Positions 33,401-42,269 of a stretch of 64,000 nt of DNA are shown here, piece by piece. Every line of letters starts with the position of its first letter. Within the stretch, counting starts at the first letter, position 1. The translations under genes were made by a program, and so were the position numbers. The notes below the pieces were generated by a model that worked only from the letters and a program-made list of their open reading frames with translations, was not told the DNA's origin and searched no databases. The stretch covers positions 682,001 to 746,000 of the forward strand of contig JAUIMM010000701.1 in the NCBI GenBank assembly GCA_031769625.1. The letters are read 5' to 3'. This DNA is from Taudactylus pleione. Lineage: Eukaryota; Chordata; Amphibia; Anura; Myobatrachidae.

Positions 33401-33406
33401 AATAAA
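33401..33406 (+). terminator. Candidate polyadenylation signal for LAMP last exon 1
   Basis: AATAAA about 238 bp after the stop at 33163, with overlapping AATAAA-like sequence just before it. No closer canonical signal was seen, except ATTAAA near 33206. Confidence 0.5.
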
Positions 33407-33632
33407 ATAAACTATTAATTCAGACATAACAGAAAGCAAATGTTCCTTTTGAAATGCTCCTCTGCATACAGTATGTGTTGTTTCCAGATTCTGCAGTGTA
33501 CATTGGGTGACATCACTTTAAGAGCTGGGAAGATTTACTGTATCAAACCTCGAATATTGCCCATAGCAACTATTCAGTACTAGATAATTGATAGATAGAA
33601 TCTGTTGATTGTTATAGGTAACACCTCTTTAG

Positions 33633-34424
33633 GGGGCCTATTCATCATAACTTCATAATCATAATTCTCTGGAGGTAATTAAGTTTAGAACTCGCATGGA
33701 GTTCTATCTAACTTCTGGAGGAATTCATCATTCCTCCTCTCCATAACTAATCTATTCCGAAAAGCTGTCATTTTTGCGATGACAGCTTTTCGGGGAATGG
33801 ATCGTTTTCCCTCTCTACACTACCTTACCGCAGCTGGAATCTGTGCTGGGCATGCGCTGTTACATTCGTAAAAACTACCTACAGCTGTCGGTAATTTTGT
33901 GTGCCCCTTTCCCCCCAACCCCCGCTCTGGAAAACCTCCCCCCTGTCCTGCACTTACCTGCCCGCTGCCTCCGGCTCCGGTGTCTGCTCTGACACGTGTT
34001 CTCCCAGCAGACCACTAAACAGTTTAGAAATAAAAAAACTTTTTTTTTTTAAACTTTATTGTGTTCTGCTGGGAGAACACAGTGTCCGAGCAGCCGCCAG
34101 AGCCAGAGGACGGATCAGAGCGCCGGAGGAAGACGCCGGGGGACCTGTCCAGCTGGAAGTAGGTAAGTCTCACCTGCTATTCGCCACCTCACAGTGGCAG
34201 ATAGTAACGCCATCAAATTCCGAAAATACATAATTTTCAGAATTTGATGAATACCATAATTTCCATATCCCCATACTAATGTATGGGGAGAGTGGAAATT
34301 AATGCAGGGGGACTTAACCAGGAGATATCAGTGATATCTCCTGTGTTAAGATACTTCATGAATACTAAAATAACGGTATTTAAAGAAAATGTCCTTAAAA
34401 CTTTAGTGTTGATGAATAGGCCCC
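33633..34424. mobile_element. Second hairpin-rich element (GGGGCCTATTCATCA ends, TSD TAG)
   Basis: GGGGCCTATTCATCA on the left and TGATGAATAGGCCCC on the right are perfect 15-bp inverted ends flanked by TAG (33630-33632, 34425-34427). Inside, separate hairpins follow one another. They lie at 33754-33798 (ATTCCGAAAAGCTGTCA pair), 33996-34080 (GTGTTCTCCCAGCAG pair around a T/A-rich loop), 34211-34249 (CATCAAATTC pair), 34261-34297 (TATCCCCATA pair) and 34321-34341 (GGAGATATCA pair). It encodes no protein. The ends differ from the GGGCCTGATTCAG family, but the design is alike. Confidence 0.8.
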
Positions 34425-34488
34425 TAGGTTTGATACATCTTCCACTGACAGTCCAAAATTCAATGTTCGACATTCAACATAGTGAACT

Positions 34489-34809
34489 AAGGGATCTATT
34501 TACTAGGGGTGAGCGGATTCGGTTCTACTCGGTTCCGTTCGGATTTAAAAACCGAATCTTATTTGCTATCAGCTGTCACGAGTATTGGATAGCCAATAAG
34601 ATTCGGTTTTTAAATCCGAACGGAACCGAGTAGAACCGAACCCGCTCACCCCTACTATTTACTAAGCAGTGTTAGGAGACAGTGAAAACTGATAAGGTGC
34701 CAGTCAATCAGCTCTCAACTGTCATTTTTCAAACACAGCCTGTAACATGTCAGTTAGGAGCTGATGGCTGGCACCTTATCACTTTTCACTGCTTAGTAAA
34801 TAGACCCCT
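34489..34809. repeat. Palindromic MITE (GGGGTCTATTTAC family) interrupted by a hAT MITE
   Basis: After removal of 34504-34654 and one 8-bp duplicate, the sequence runs AGGGATCTATTTACTAAGCAGTG to CTGCTTAGTAAATAGACCCCT. The inverted interior is AGGTGCCAGTCAATCAGCTC and GAGCTGATGGCTGGCACCTT. This gives a clear order of insertion. Confidence 0.8.
34504..34654. mobile_element. Foldback hAT MITE (TAGGGGTGAGCGG ends, TSD CTATTTAC)
   Basis: Long inverted arms (TAGGGGTGAGCGGATTCGGT, then TCTACTCGGTTCCGTTCGGA, then TTTAAAAACCGAATCTTAT) surround a loop of about 40 bp. An exact 8-bp duplication CTATTTAC flanks it (34496-34503, 34655-34662). The ends match those of the large hAT at 4197-9021. Confidence 0.92.
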
Positions 34810-34811
34810 AT

Positions 34812-35195
34812 GGGTCTGATTCAGAGATGTACAGTATGCTATGCCGATATTTTTACAGTTGGAGGAGGAAATAAGTAGTGTTGGCAAAAAATGCAGGCGT
34901 GTCGAGTCAGTATCGTGGCATGTCACATCCTGCATCTGCATTCCCATACGCAGTAAACATGGCTCGGGCGTCTCCGTACACGCGGCCATACTGCTCAACC
35001 ATATAGTTACTCAGGAGGCCAATTATCGAAGGATCTGTGACCGATGCCACATCTGTGTACTCAGATGCTTGGATTTGTGAAGCCACAGGTGGGCATCTCA
35101 GTGCCAGTCCTCGGCATCTGTTACATTTACATATTTTCGCACATGCATTGTGTACACAGACGCAGTAGCAGTAGTGTACAAATCTAAATCAGCCA
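34812..35195. repeat. Harbinger-like repeat, degenerate
   Basis: The left GGTCTGATTCAGAGATGTAC and right AAATCTAAATCAGCC are diverged versions of the shared terminus. The interior TGCATCTGCATTCCCATACGC and ACACAGACGCAGTAGCAG resemble 46791-47430. Confidence 0.5.
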
Positions 35196-35206
35196 TATAT
35201 AAATTG

Positions 35207-36139
35207 TAGGGATGTGCAGGCTCGGATAGGTTCGAGTTTGCACGTGGAGTTCGGATTTTTCCCTCCAAAAAAAAACGAACTCAGAAAGAGGCTAAACGTC
35301 ATCTTACATGGACGAACATCATCATTCCTGACAAAAGTCTTTCACCGGCTTAAATCTTTATTGAAAAGCGTAGGAGTTGTCTCAGAATGGGGGCCACGCA
35401 AAAAGTAGAGATGTTAGGCAATGATGTGCTGCTAATAGAGGCGCCGATCGGATCGGCCCGTCGTATCATGCATACCAAGGTACGGTACTTATGCAATAAG
35501 GTATTGTGATTTATGGTTTAATATGACGACGAAGAGTGTTAGACCGTTTCCCAGAATTGGTAGTTTTGATAAAAATGTGTTAGACAATGTCCGGGATCAC
35601 ATCAGTTTGATGCGCTCCCGAGAGAAAAAGGTTAAATATTTTGAATGTTTAAAACTGTGGCAGCACGAGGGAGAAATGTGGCTGAAGGAGGTACCCGCAA
35701 CGCAAACAGGAGTCGCAGGCACAGTCTCGGGCAATGCGCCGGTGACGCTAAATAGCGCCGCGGACGCATCACTTGATAGTGCGCACGCACTGCAAGGTAG
35801 CGTCGCAGAAGGTAGTACAGATGGTTCACGCGCACCACCGCCGCTCTATGCGGATGGGGGTGTAGGTGCAGTCAATGAAAAAAAAACCCATAAAAATGTA
35901 ACAAGCAACTTGTACCCTCTCTTAAGCAATTATAAAGAAAATGTTTATGATATGGATGATGATCCTATTGTAATGTCTGCCATTTCCCATGCTGTGCAAA
36001 TGATAGATGCTGCATCACCACAATCACGTGTGGTGCCGCCATCTCCATCGGTAACAGCAAGGGAAGTGTTAACACACTCTGCACCCGTAGAGGAAGTTGT
36101 TAATACCATACACAACCTATCCGAGCCTGCACATCCCTA
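35207..36139 (+). mobile_element. hAT element (TAGGGATGTGCAGG ends) carrying a 205-aa open frame
   Basis: TAGGGATGTGCAGGCTCGGA and TAGGTT on the left are matched by AACCTA and TCCGAGCCTGCACATCCCTA on the right, a near-perfect 26-bp inverted repeat. An exact 8-bp duplication ATAAATTG flanks it (35199-35206, 36140-36147). The 933-bp interior has no BED finger or SERVFS-type transposase motif, so it is non-autonomous. It carries instead one open frame, described separately. Confidence 0.92.
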
Positions 36140-36140
36140 A
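35523..36140 (+). CDS. Unrecognised 205-residue ORF inside a hAT element, gag-like in composition
   Basis: The frame is open from ATG at 35523 and runs into the right terminal repeat. Its TAA stop is made of the last two element bases plus the first base of the target duplication. The N-terminal third is basic and helical-looking (REKKVKYFECLKLWQHEGEMW). The middle is alanine/serine-rich, with a PPLY motif in APPPLYADG. A NLYPLLSNYKENVYDMDDDP block follows, and the C-terminus is proline/serine-rich. PPxY motifs and a Tyr-Pro-Leu segment occur in retroviral and retrotransposon Gag, so a captured gag-like fragment is possible. I do not recognise a specific family and it lacks transposase motifs. 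It may also be chance coding. Confidence 0.4.
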   Translation: MTTKSVRPFPRIGSFDKNVLDNVRDHISLMRSREKKVKYFECLKLWQHEGEMWLKEVPATQTGVAGTVSGNAPVTLNSAADASLDSAHALQGSVAEGSTDGSRAPPPLYADGGVGAVNEKKTHKNVTSNLYPLLSNYKENVYDMDDDPIVMSAISHAVQMIDAASPQSRVVPPSPSVTAREVLTHSAPVEEVVNTIHNLSEPAHP

Positions 36141-36157
36141 TAAATTGTGTGTTTGTA

Positions 36158-36169
<12 letters not shown>

Positions 36170-36191
<22 letters not shown>

Positions 36192-36204
36192 ATATATATA
36201 TATA
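36170..36204. repeat. (TA)n microsatellite
   Basis: GTGTGTGTGTATATAT-type run immediately right of the hAT element; a second TA tract lies at about 36395-36432. Confidence 0.9.
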
Positions 36205-36395
36205 AAGAACGAAAGGCCGGCACTCCCATATAAATAGTGTTAACTTGCCCGGGTGCCATCAGAGGACCAAGTTCCAAGCCCAGGCGTATACCACCAGATG
36301 AGAGGCACTCCAGGGTCATTCAATCAAGTAAATATGGACATCAACTCAACAGCGATTCAACGTTTCGGTTTATTCAACCTTTCTCAAGAATGTGT
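36205..36395. repeat. Microsatellite-linked repeat (CAACGTTTCGG motif)
   Basis: Between two TA tracts: GGCCGGCACTCC, CCACCAGATGAGAGGCACTCC, CAACAGCGATTCAACGTTTC, GGTTTATTCAACCTTTCTCA. It shares GGCACTC and GTTTATT blocks with the palindrome at 24247. This looks like a dispersed family that inserts in, or generates, TA microsatellites. Confidence 0.6.
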
Positions 36396-36504
36396 ATATA
36401 TATATATATATATTATATATATATATATGTATATATGTATCCTTCTGTCAGTACATAGCTTACATAGAGCAGTTTTCAGTGGTAACGTATGCTAATGATT
36501 AAAA

Positions 36505-36602
36505 AAAACCTTGTGATAAGGTGTCACAAGCTAGGATTCATATATAGAATTCTAGCTTGTGATAAGGTTGTCACAACTTGTGATGACCTTATCACAAGAT
36601 GT
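36505..36602. repeat. CTTGTGATAAGG inverted/tandem repeat
   Basis: CTTGTGATAAGGTGTCACAAG, GCTTGTGATAAGGTTGTCACA and CTTGTGATGACCTTATCACA appear in both orientations around GAATTCTAG. It is a small foldback with three related arms. Confidence 0.7.
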
Positions 36603-36605
36603 GTT

Positions 36606-38737
36606 TTTCTCTAGCATATCATGCAAAGTCATGCAAATATCTGATGTAAATTATAAATGTAATTCCAGTTACATACATTCTGTAGTCCAGTGTAAATAGT
36701 CATTTCTCATTTTCACTTCTCAGATCCTTCCTTGCAAATTGAAATGAAACTGTATTCCTTCAAGATTGCAATTTCTCTAAGCCGTACACTATGGCTCCAA
36801 CGTAATAGACTCAGATTTGCTGTTCACAGTGCGATTTTGGTGTCATAGTCTGGTTTTGTTTTAAAACTAATCTGCAAAATTGCGTCAGGATCAGCAAATC
36901 GATACCTATTACATTTGAGCCAATAACTGGACTTTAGAGCTGTATCTTAAACTAAATACACTGGGCATGTACCTAGGAGTGACGAAGATTAAGGAGACAG
37001 ATTTTCTACGCAGTTACTGCCTATCCCCATATGTTTCCAGTCGTTTTACGCTTTAGTATCCATTCTCAAAAGTGACCTGTTTGTTGCAAAGTATGAAGTT
37101 TTCATATAAAGACTAAACCATTTTGAAATAGATACATTATAATAAATATTTATAAAACTGGGAAGTACAGTAGTTGAATAGAAGTGTAAAAGTAATTATT
37201 ATTTTCGTTACCATGTTGGAAAAATCTATATTTAGCCATTGATATAAAAATTGTTTTGGAAAATAAAAAATTTAAAGTGATACCAGGAATAAATACAGAG
37301 GAGTTATTAGGTGAAATCCTGAGCGCTTTAGGAAAACTAATTTTGGTGTATGTATGTATGTATGTATGTAGGGGGAACTGAATGGGATATACAGTCTGTG
37401 AGAAATATTCTATAGGACAAATGCTGGAACTGAAATTTAAACATAAACCTTCAAAATATCAACTTAGAGAGGATACATTTGTTATTTCAGCATGAACATA
37501 TCTTTAAAACTATTGCACTTGCCTATGCTCATGTAAGCGACTCCAGAACTACAGAGAAACTGCATGCAAATATCCTGGGAGAGTTTACTTGCAGCAAGCT
37601 GGGCAGGGCATAATGCTAATCACATCATCAAGCCTGCCCATTAAATACATGCTGACCTGGATCTCTAATAGGAAGAAATATAGCAGATATTATTACATTT
37701 TGTTCTGCATGATGAATTATTGATGATCGATGTGAGATCAATTGAAGTGTCCCATGTGACTGCCTTGTGCTCCAGTAGACAATCTCTCATGGTGGGCATA
37801 TGACCACCCTTTAAAAAAAACATGTGTCCATTCGTTGAACTGTTATATCCAGCTTTGTACATTGTGAGCAACAATTGGAGGTCCAGGATCCAAAGGACAT
37901 GACCACTGACAAAGAGGAACTGAAGTATAACTGGGAGCAGCACACTTTGGCTAATTTAGTCATGACATTTAATAAGTAAAGTTGAAAGGCATCACAAAAT
38001 ATAATGTCTATTCATTTTACCCATTAACTTTGTCTCATAAAGAAGAGGAAGGTTAGACAGGAACATTTTAAAGTGGAAGCACATTAATAACTGTCTGTAC
38101 TTTATGTACACATGAATGTAAGTAAATTATGCAATTGTAACACTTGAAATAAAGGTATTCTCACTCTGTGCCCTTACCATTATGAAGTGTTACAACAAAG
38201 GTTTTAAGTAGCAGTATTTTAGGCGAAGAAAAGGTTGTAATAATTCAGTACGTGATTAACCATTAGTTTGATTAGGCTGCAGCTTAGGGCGCTGGGTCAT
38301 GGGGGACTCCAGCTACTTAATTATGGGCACCTACTTCCTGCACCTTTTGAGTCATATACATTTTCTAATGACACTGTAACGCTGTCACAATGTACAGAGG
38401 AGTACGTTGTGACACCACAAGCCACCAGGACTACATACAATAGCATAGGAGTGGACAGACGCCTGTATTGTATTTGATTTAAAAACCAGGGAGAGATGGG
38501 CAGATGAAAGCCATGAGGTGATGGTGGAACTACTGGTCACTTATGTGTTTTCATATATGTAGCTGTATTACAGTGTACTATTGAGACATTGAGGACCACA
38601 GCTACAGAAGTGATGAGCAGTGGTCACCAGTGTCCCACAGAGATATCAGAGCTCATTACAGGCATGTGTGACTGTTAGTATCCTATGAAGAGCTTGTGGT
38701 GATGCCGGGATATTTCTCCCTTTATTGCTAGTGAAAG
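36606..38737. other. Intronic sequence between the two alternative LAMP last exons
   Basis: Mostly single-copy-looking AT-rich sequence. A (GTAT)n run lies at about 37348-37370. No third terminal LAMP exon was recognised; a transmembrane-plus-GYxx pattern flanked by an acceptor was looked for by eye. Confidence 0.5.
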
Positions 38738-38739
38738 TA

Positions 38740-38905
38740 AGGGGTCTATAAGTGACAGAGTGAAAAGTGATGTCTGTGATAAGGTGCCAGCCAATCAGCT
38801 TCCAACTGTCATCTCACAGGCTGTGTTTGAAAAATGACAGTTGGGAGCTGATTGGCTGGCACTTATCACAGACATCACTTTTCACTGCTTAGTACATAGA
38901 CCCCT
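38740..38905. repeat. Palindromic MITE (AGGGGTCTA family), best-preserved copy with TA flanks
   Basis: The arms AGGGGTCTATAAGTGACAGAG...ATAAGGTGCCAGCCAATCAG and their complements surround a loop near 38822. TA flanks both ends (38738-38739, 38906-38907). A TA duplication would fit a Tc1/mariner-type origin for this family. Confidence 0.8.
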
Positions 38906-38907
38906 TA

Positions 38908-39898
38908 GTTTGGAGACTTAGCACCTTCCCCCCTCCCATGGCTGCACAACTGCTTAGTGACCTCAAACTTGTTGTAAATTGAGCAAAGAGCTGGATTCGC
39001 TTTGACAGTGGTTGTGGCGTGGAGTGGCTAGAGGAGCAGGGTATGGTACTATGATGTGGGCAGGGGGGAGACGCTATAATGGTGGATGTGGCACAGAGCA
39101 AGGGGTAACACTATAATGTGTTGTGCTACAAGTGTATTGTGTATTAGCCTAGGGTGACTGGATACTGTATTCAGGCTCTGTAATGTAAAGGAAAGATACT
39201 TGGGGCTACATAAGCAGTTCAGTCACAGACTACTGTGCAAAACGTCTGTGCATAGAAATGTGAATAAAAAAATAACAGGATGCATGCTCCATGTATGTAG
39301 CCACACTCACATTTCTGCATGATAAAGGCACAAGAATTCTGCCTTTCTTATGGCTTGTAACATCACCCTCACTGTGTGTAGTCTGCATGAAGGATGTGTA
39401 TATAGTGTGTTTACATTTGTTTCAGATTTGTACACTTGTGTTCATTGTAAATAGCTTCCGTCTCCCTACCTGCTACTATGTGTTTGAGAATACAATCATC
39501 CTTTTATTCTTTAATTTCTTAGAGCTGCTTCCTGGTAGGTTTTATGTACTCATATGTTTAGTGACAGAACTCCTGGAAGCAATGGAAGTTTTGGCCTCCA
39601 GGCACCAGCTGTCTGGGGGGCACCAAGGGAGGAGGAAAGAGGGACGGCCGTATTTTTAAATGTTACAGACTATGTAAACAAAGCCTATGTAAATGGTTGT
39701 GCACTACAGGCAGTGCATGGCCATTTACAGATGTCTGCAATGTGGAATTATCCTTGCCCCCTTGAGGGGTTCACCTCTTAGCTCCAGGAGGTGAAAGCGG
39801 TGAAAGGGGGTTGCTGGGAGGGCGGGATGGGGTTGCTATGGGACAGTGCCTGGAGACCAAGTTTCACTTCAATCGAAAAATGCATACATACAGTATGT
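38908..39898. other. Intronic sequence, nothing recognised
   Basis: An open frame at 39291-39659 is hydrophobic but has no acceptor-plus-GYxx ending and does not match LAMP. No element termini were found. Confidence 0.45.
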
Positions 39899-39906
39899 AT
39901 TATGGG

Positions 39907-41030
39907 CAGTGCTTAAAGTGGTCCAGAGAAGTGGTGGAACTCAGACCACCCCCCGCCCTCGGCGCTTCTTTAATAAATGGACAGCATGCAACAAAAAAGG
40001 GCTGTGGCCTCAAAATAAAGGGGTGTGGTCACACAATAGTAATTCCAATTCAAATTACGCCACACAGTAGCAAAATCTTATGCACATTACACTGCACATA
40101 GTGCCCCTGATTCACATTACACCACATAGTAGTGTCCCTTATTCATGTTATGACACACAGCAGTGCTCCTTATGCAAAATTCCTACAGTAGTAGTGCCCC
40201 TAATACACATAATGCCCACAGTAGTAGTGCCCCTAATACACATACTGCCCACAGTAGTAGTGCCCCTTATACAATGCCCACAGTAGTAGTGCCCCTTACA
40301 CATAACTCCCACAGCAGCAGTGCCCCCAGTAGTTGTTCCCCTTATGCAGTGCCACCATTAGTGGTGCCCCTTATGCAGTGCCCCCAGTGGTAGTGCCCCT
40401 TATGCAGTACCCCCAGTGGTATTGCCCCTTATGCAGTGCACACAGTGGTAGTGTCCCTTATGCAGATCCCACAGTAGTGGTGCCTCTAATGCAGTGCCCC
40501 CAGGAGTGGTGCCTCTTATGCAGTGCCCCTATGCAATGCCCCAATAGAAATGTCCCCTGCAGTAATGCCCCCTGCAGTAATGCCCCCAGTGGCAATGTCC
40601 CCTGCAGTAATGCCCCCATTAGTAATGCCCCCTGTAGAAGTAATGCCCCCTGCAGTAATGCCCCCTGTAGTAGTCCCGTGCACACACACAAAGAAGAAAA
40701 AAAAAAAACATTACTTACCTTAAATCCCGCTCCTGTGTCCACTGCCTTCCTGGCTGTTCCTCAGAACTATGGGAGAGACATCATGACGTCTCTCCCATAG
40801 TGCACACTGCGGAAGCCGGAGCTCAGGAGCGAGCTCCAGCCTCCGGCTGCCGGTGGTTCTGCAGGGAAGGAGCCGAGCGCCCGCTGGTAACAAAATCTCA
40901 GTGGGCGCTCGGCGAATGGAGCCTCCCTGCGGCACCGGGCTGAGGTGGGCCGGAGGAGGCGGAACTGGTTCTGTCTCCAAATAGAAATGACAGAACACAG
41001 TTCCGCCCCGTTCCGGACCACTTTAACCCG
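39907..41030. mobile_element. Non-autonomous hAT with minisatellite core (CAGTGCTTAAAGTGGTCC ends, TSD ATTATGGG)
   Basis: CAGTGCTTAAAGTGGTCC on the left and GGACCACTTTAACCCG on the right are flanked by an exact ATTATGGG (39899-39906, 41031-41038). The core is a GTAGTAGTGCCCCTTATGCA minisatellite (about 40080-40680), then ACTTACCTTAAATCC (40712). Next come a GAGAGACATCATGACGTCTC palindrome (40771) and a GC-rich right half. The internal core is shared with the CAGTGGCGTAAC family at 17732 and 30261, although the termini differ. Confidence 0.9.
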
Positions 41031-41035
41031 ATTAT

Positions 41036-41483
41036 GGGCCTGATTCAGCTTGGATCGCAATTGCAATGGCATCTGCGAATCTTGTGCTAATATGCACAGA
41101 TACAGCCACAACCTTATCCATGCATAGAGATGCCCACTGCTGCCTTCTCTTCTGTGAGCGAACACGCAGACCAGCGTACACATCAGGAACATCAGCCACC
41201 ATCAACCACTTGCAGCTAGTCTGACCTGTCACTTATTCTGCAAGTCTCTGCACAGGCAGAGAGCTCTTGTGCAGTGGAGGTGATCACACTTGCTAAATTA
41301 TGGACCATTAAACGGCATCCAAATGGCAAGACACACCTACGTCTTTAAGACCACCCCCCCGTCACCTCCCCCAAATTCGTGCTCGTTGGCTTGCGAGTGC
41401 CAACGCAATGCGATCGCACGCATGCGCACAAGATGCTAGGCTGCCTTGATGTTGGCAACTGTGATCCAAGCTGAATCAGGCCT
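41036..41483. mobile_element. Harbinger-like non-autonomous element (TSD TAT)
   Basis: GGGCCTGATTCAGCTTGGATC on the left and GATCCAAGCTGAATCAGGCCT on the right, with TAT flanks (41033-41035, 41484-41486). It is inserted inside the right-hand target duplication of the neighbouring hAT. The interior is related to 26235-27203. Confidence 0.75.
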
Positions 41484-42027
41484 TATGTTAATATACATTG
41501 TATTTCCTATTATTTTGTGCACTAGATTTCATGGACCCCAGCGATGCAACTGGCTATATCTAATTTTTTCAAATTGTAATTCATGTATATATCTTCCAGA
41601 GGGAGTGGTTTGAAAGGGGGATAGGAGAATAAAAGTCCCCAACTTTTTTTTTCTTTAAATGACCAAAATGGATAGTACTTCCCTGTGTGCTGTATACAAC
41701 AGTTCACAGTATCCCTCTCTCTATACAGTATGAAGCCAATGTGATGGTTACCAGCTTGTCACATGAAAAGTCAATATACAGTAACGTATAAACTACTGGT
41801 GCAGTTTCTAAACAAAAGAAATAAATGGTCAGGATATGAATAAGTACATGGCATCAAATTGTTTCTAATTGTTCTCTGGGTATTAAGTCTTACAATTAAA
41901 ATTTTTTTGGAGAATACAGATAATGTTTACTCCTTAAAATAAAGTGAAATAGTATTATTTTTTAGTAATAGTATTATTTTTTAGTAACAAGTGCAGTATC
42001 TTACTGTGATTTGTTTTATCTTTGCAG

Positions 42028-42161
42028 AGGAGGTGTGTGCGCAAGATCGCAATGTAGTAGCTGTGGCAATTGCTGTAACTGTAGTCATTATAATTATAAT
42101 AGCAGTAATTATCTACTTCATTTGGCACAAGAGAAGATCATCTGGATATCAACAAATATAA
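42028..42161 (+). CDS. lamp2: LAMP2-like alternative last exon 2 (transmembrane and tail, GYQQI)
   Basis: Acceptor TTTTATCTTTGCAG; the exon enters in phase 1 and ends at TAA (42159-42161). It encodes EEVCAQDRN, a membrane span very rich in Val and Ile (about 24 residues ending IIYFIW), and the tail HKRRSSGYQQI. It matches the layout of the 33024 exon residue for residue: cysteine, short acidic/basic linker, span, basic stretch, GYxxI. So it is a diverged duplicate last exon, not part of the same mRNA. GYQQI is closer to the GYQ endings of vertebrate LAMP-2B/2C and LAMP1. The donor at 29631 would have to skip 12.4 kb. Confidence 0.88.
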
Positions 42162-42263
42162 TCAGGACAAGAATTGAATGTGAGTTGCAGAAGGACAATG
42201 AAGACAACAAAAAACTTGAACATATAGCACACCAAAGCATACTGAAGGAAGGCTAAAGACTGT

Positions 42264-42269
42264 AATAAA
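42264..42269 (+). terminator. Candidate polyadenylation signal for LAMP last exon 2
   Basis: AATAAA about 100 bp after the stop codon, followed by GTGACATTCTTATTG. Further AATAAA copies lie near 44212-44230, so a longer 3' UTR is also possible. Confidence 0.45.

Noticed and set aside
41825..41856. Possible ghost of a third LAMP terminal exon (TCAGGATATGAA, reading SGYE then stop)
   Set aside because: It shares 12 bases with the end of the 33024 exon, but there is no membrane-span coding upstream, no acceptor, and an extra base. A chance match is likely.
33024..42161. Both membrane-span exons as two tandem LAMP genes
   Set aside because: No lumenal-domain exons lie between 33163 and 42028, and both exons fit the same donor phase; alternative terminal exons are simpler.
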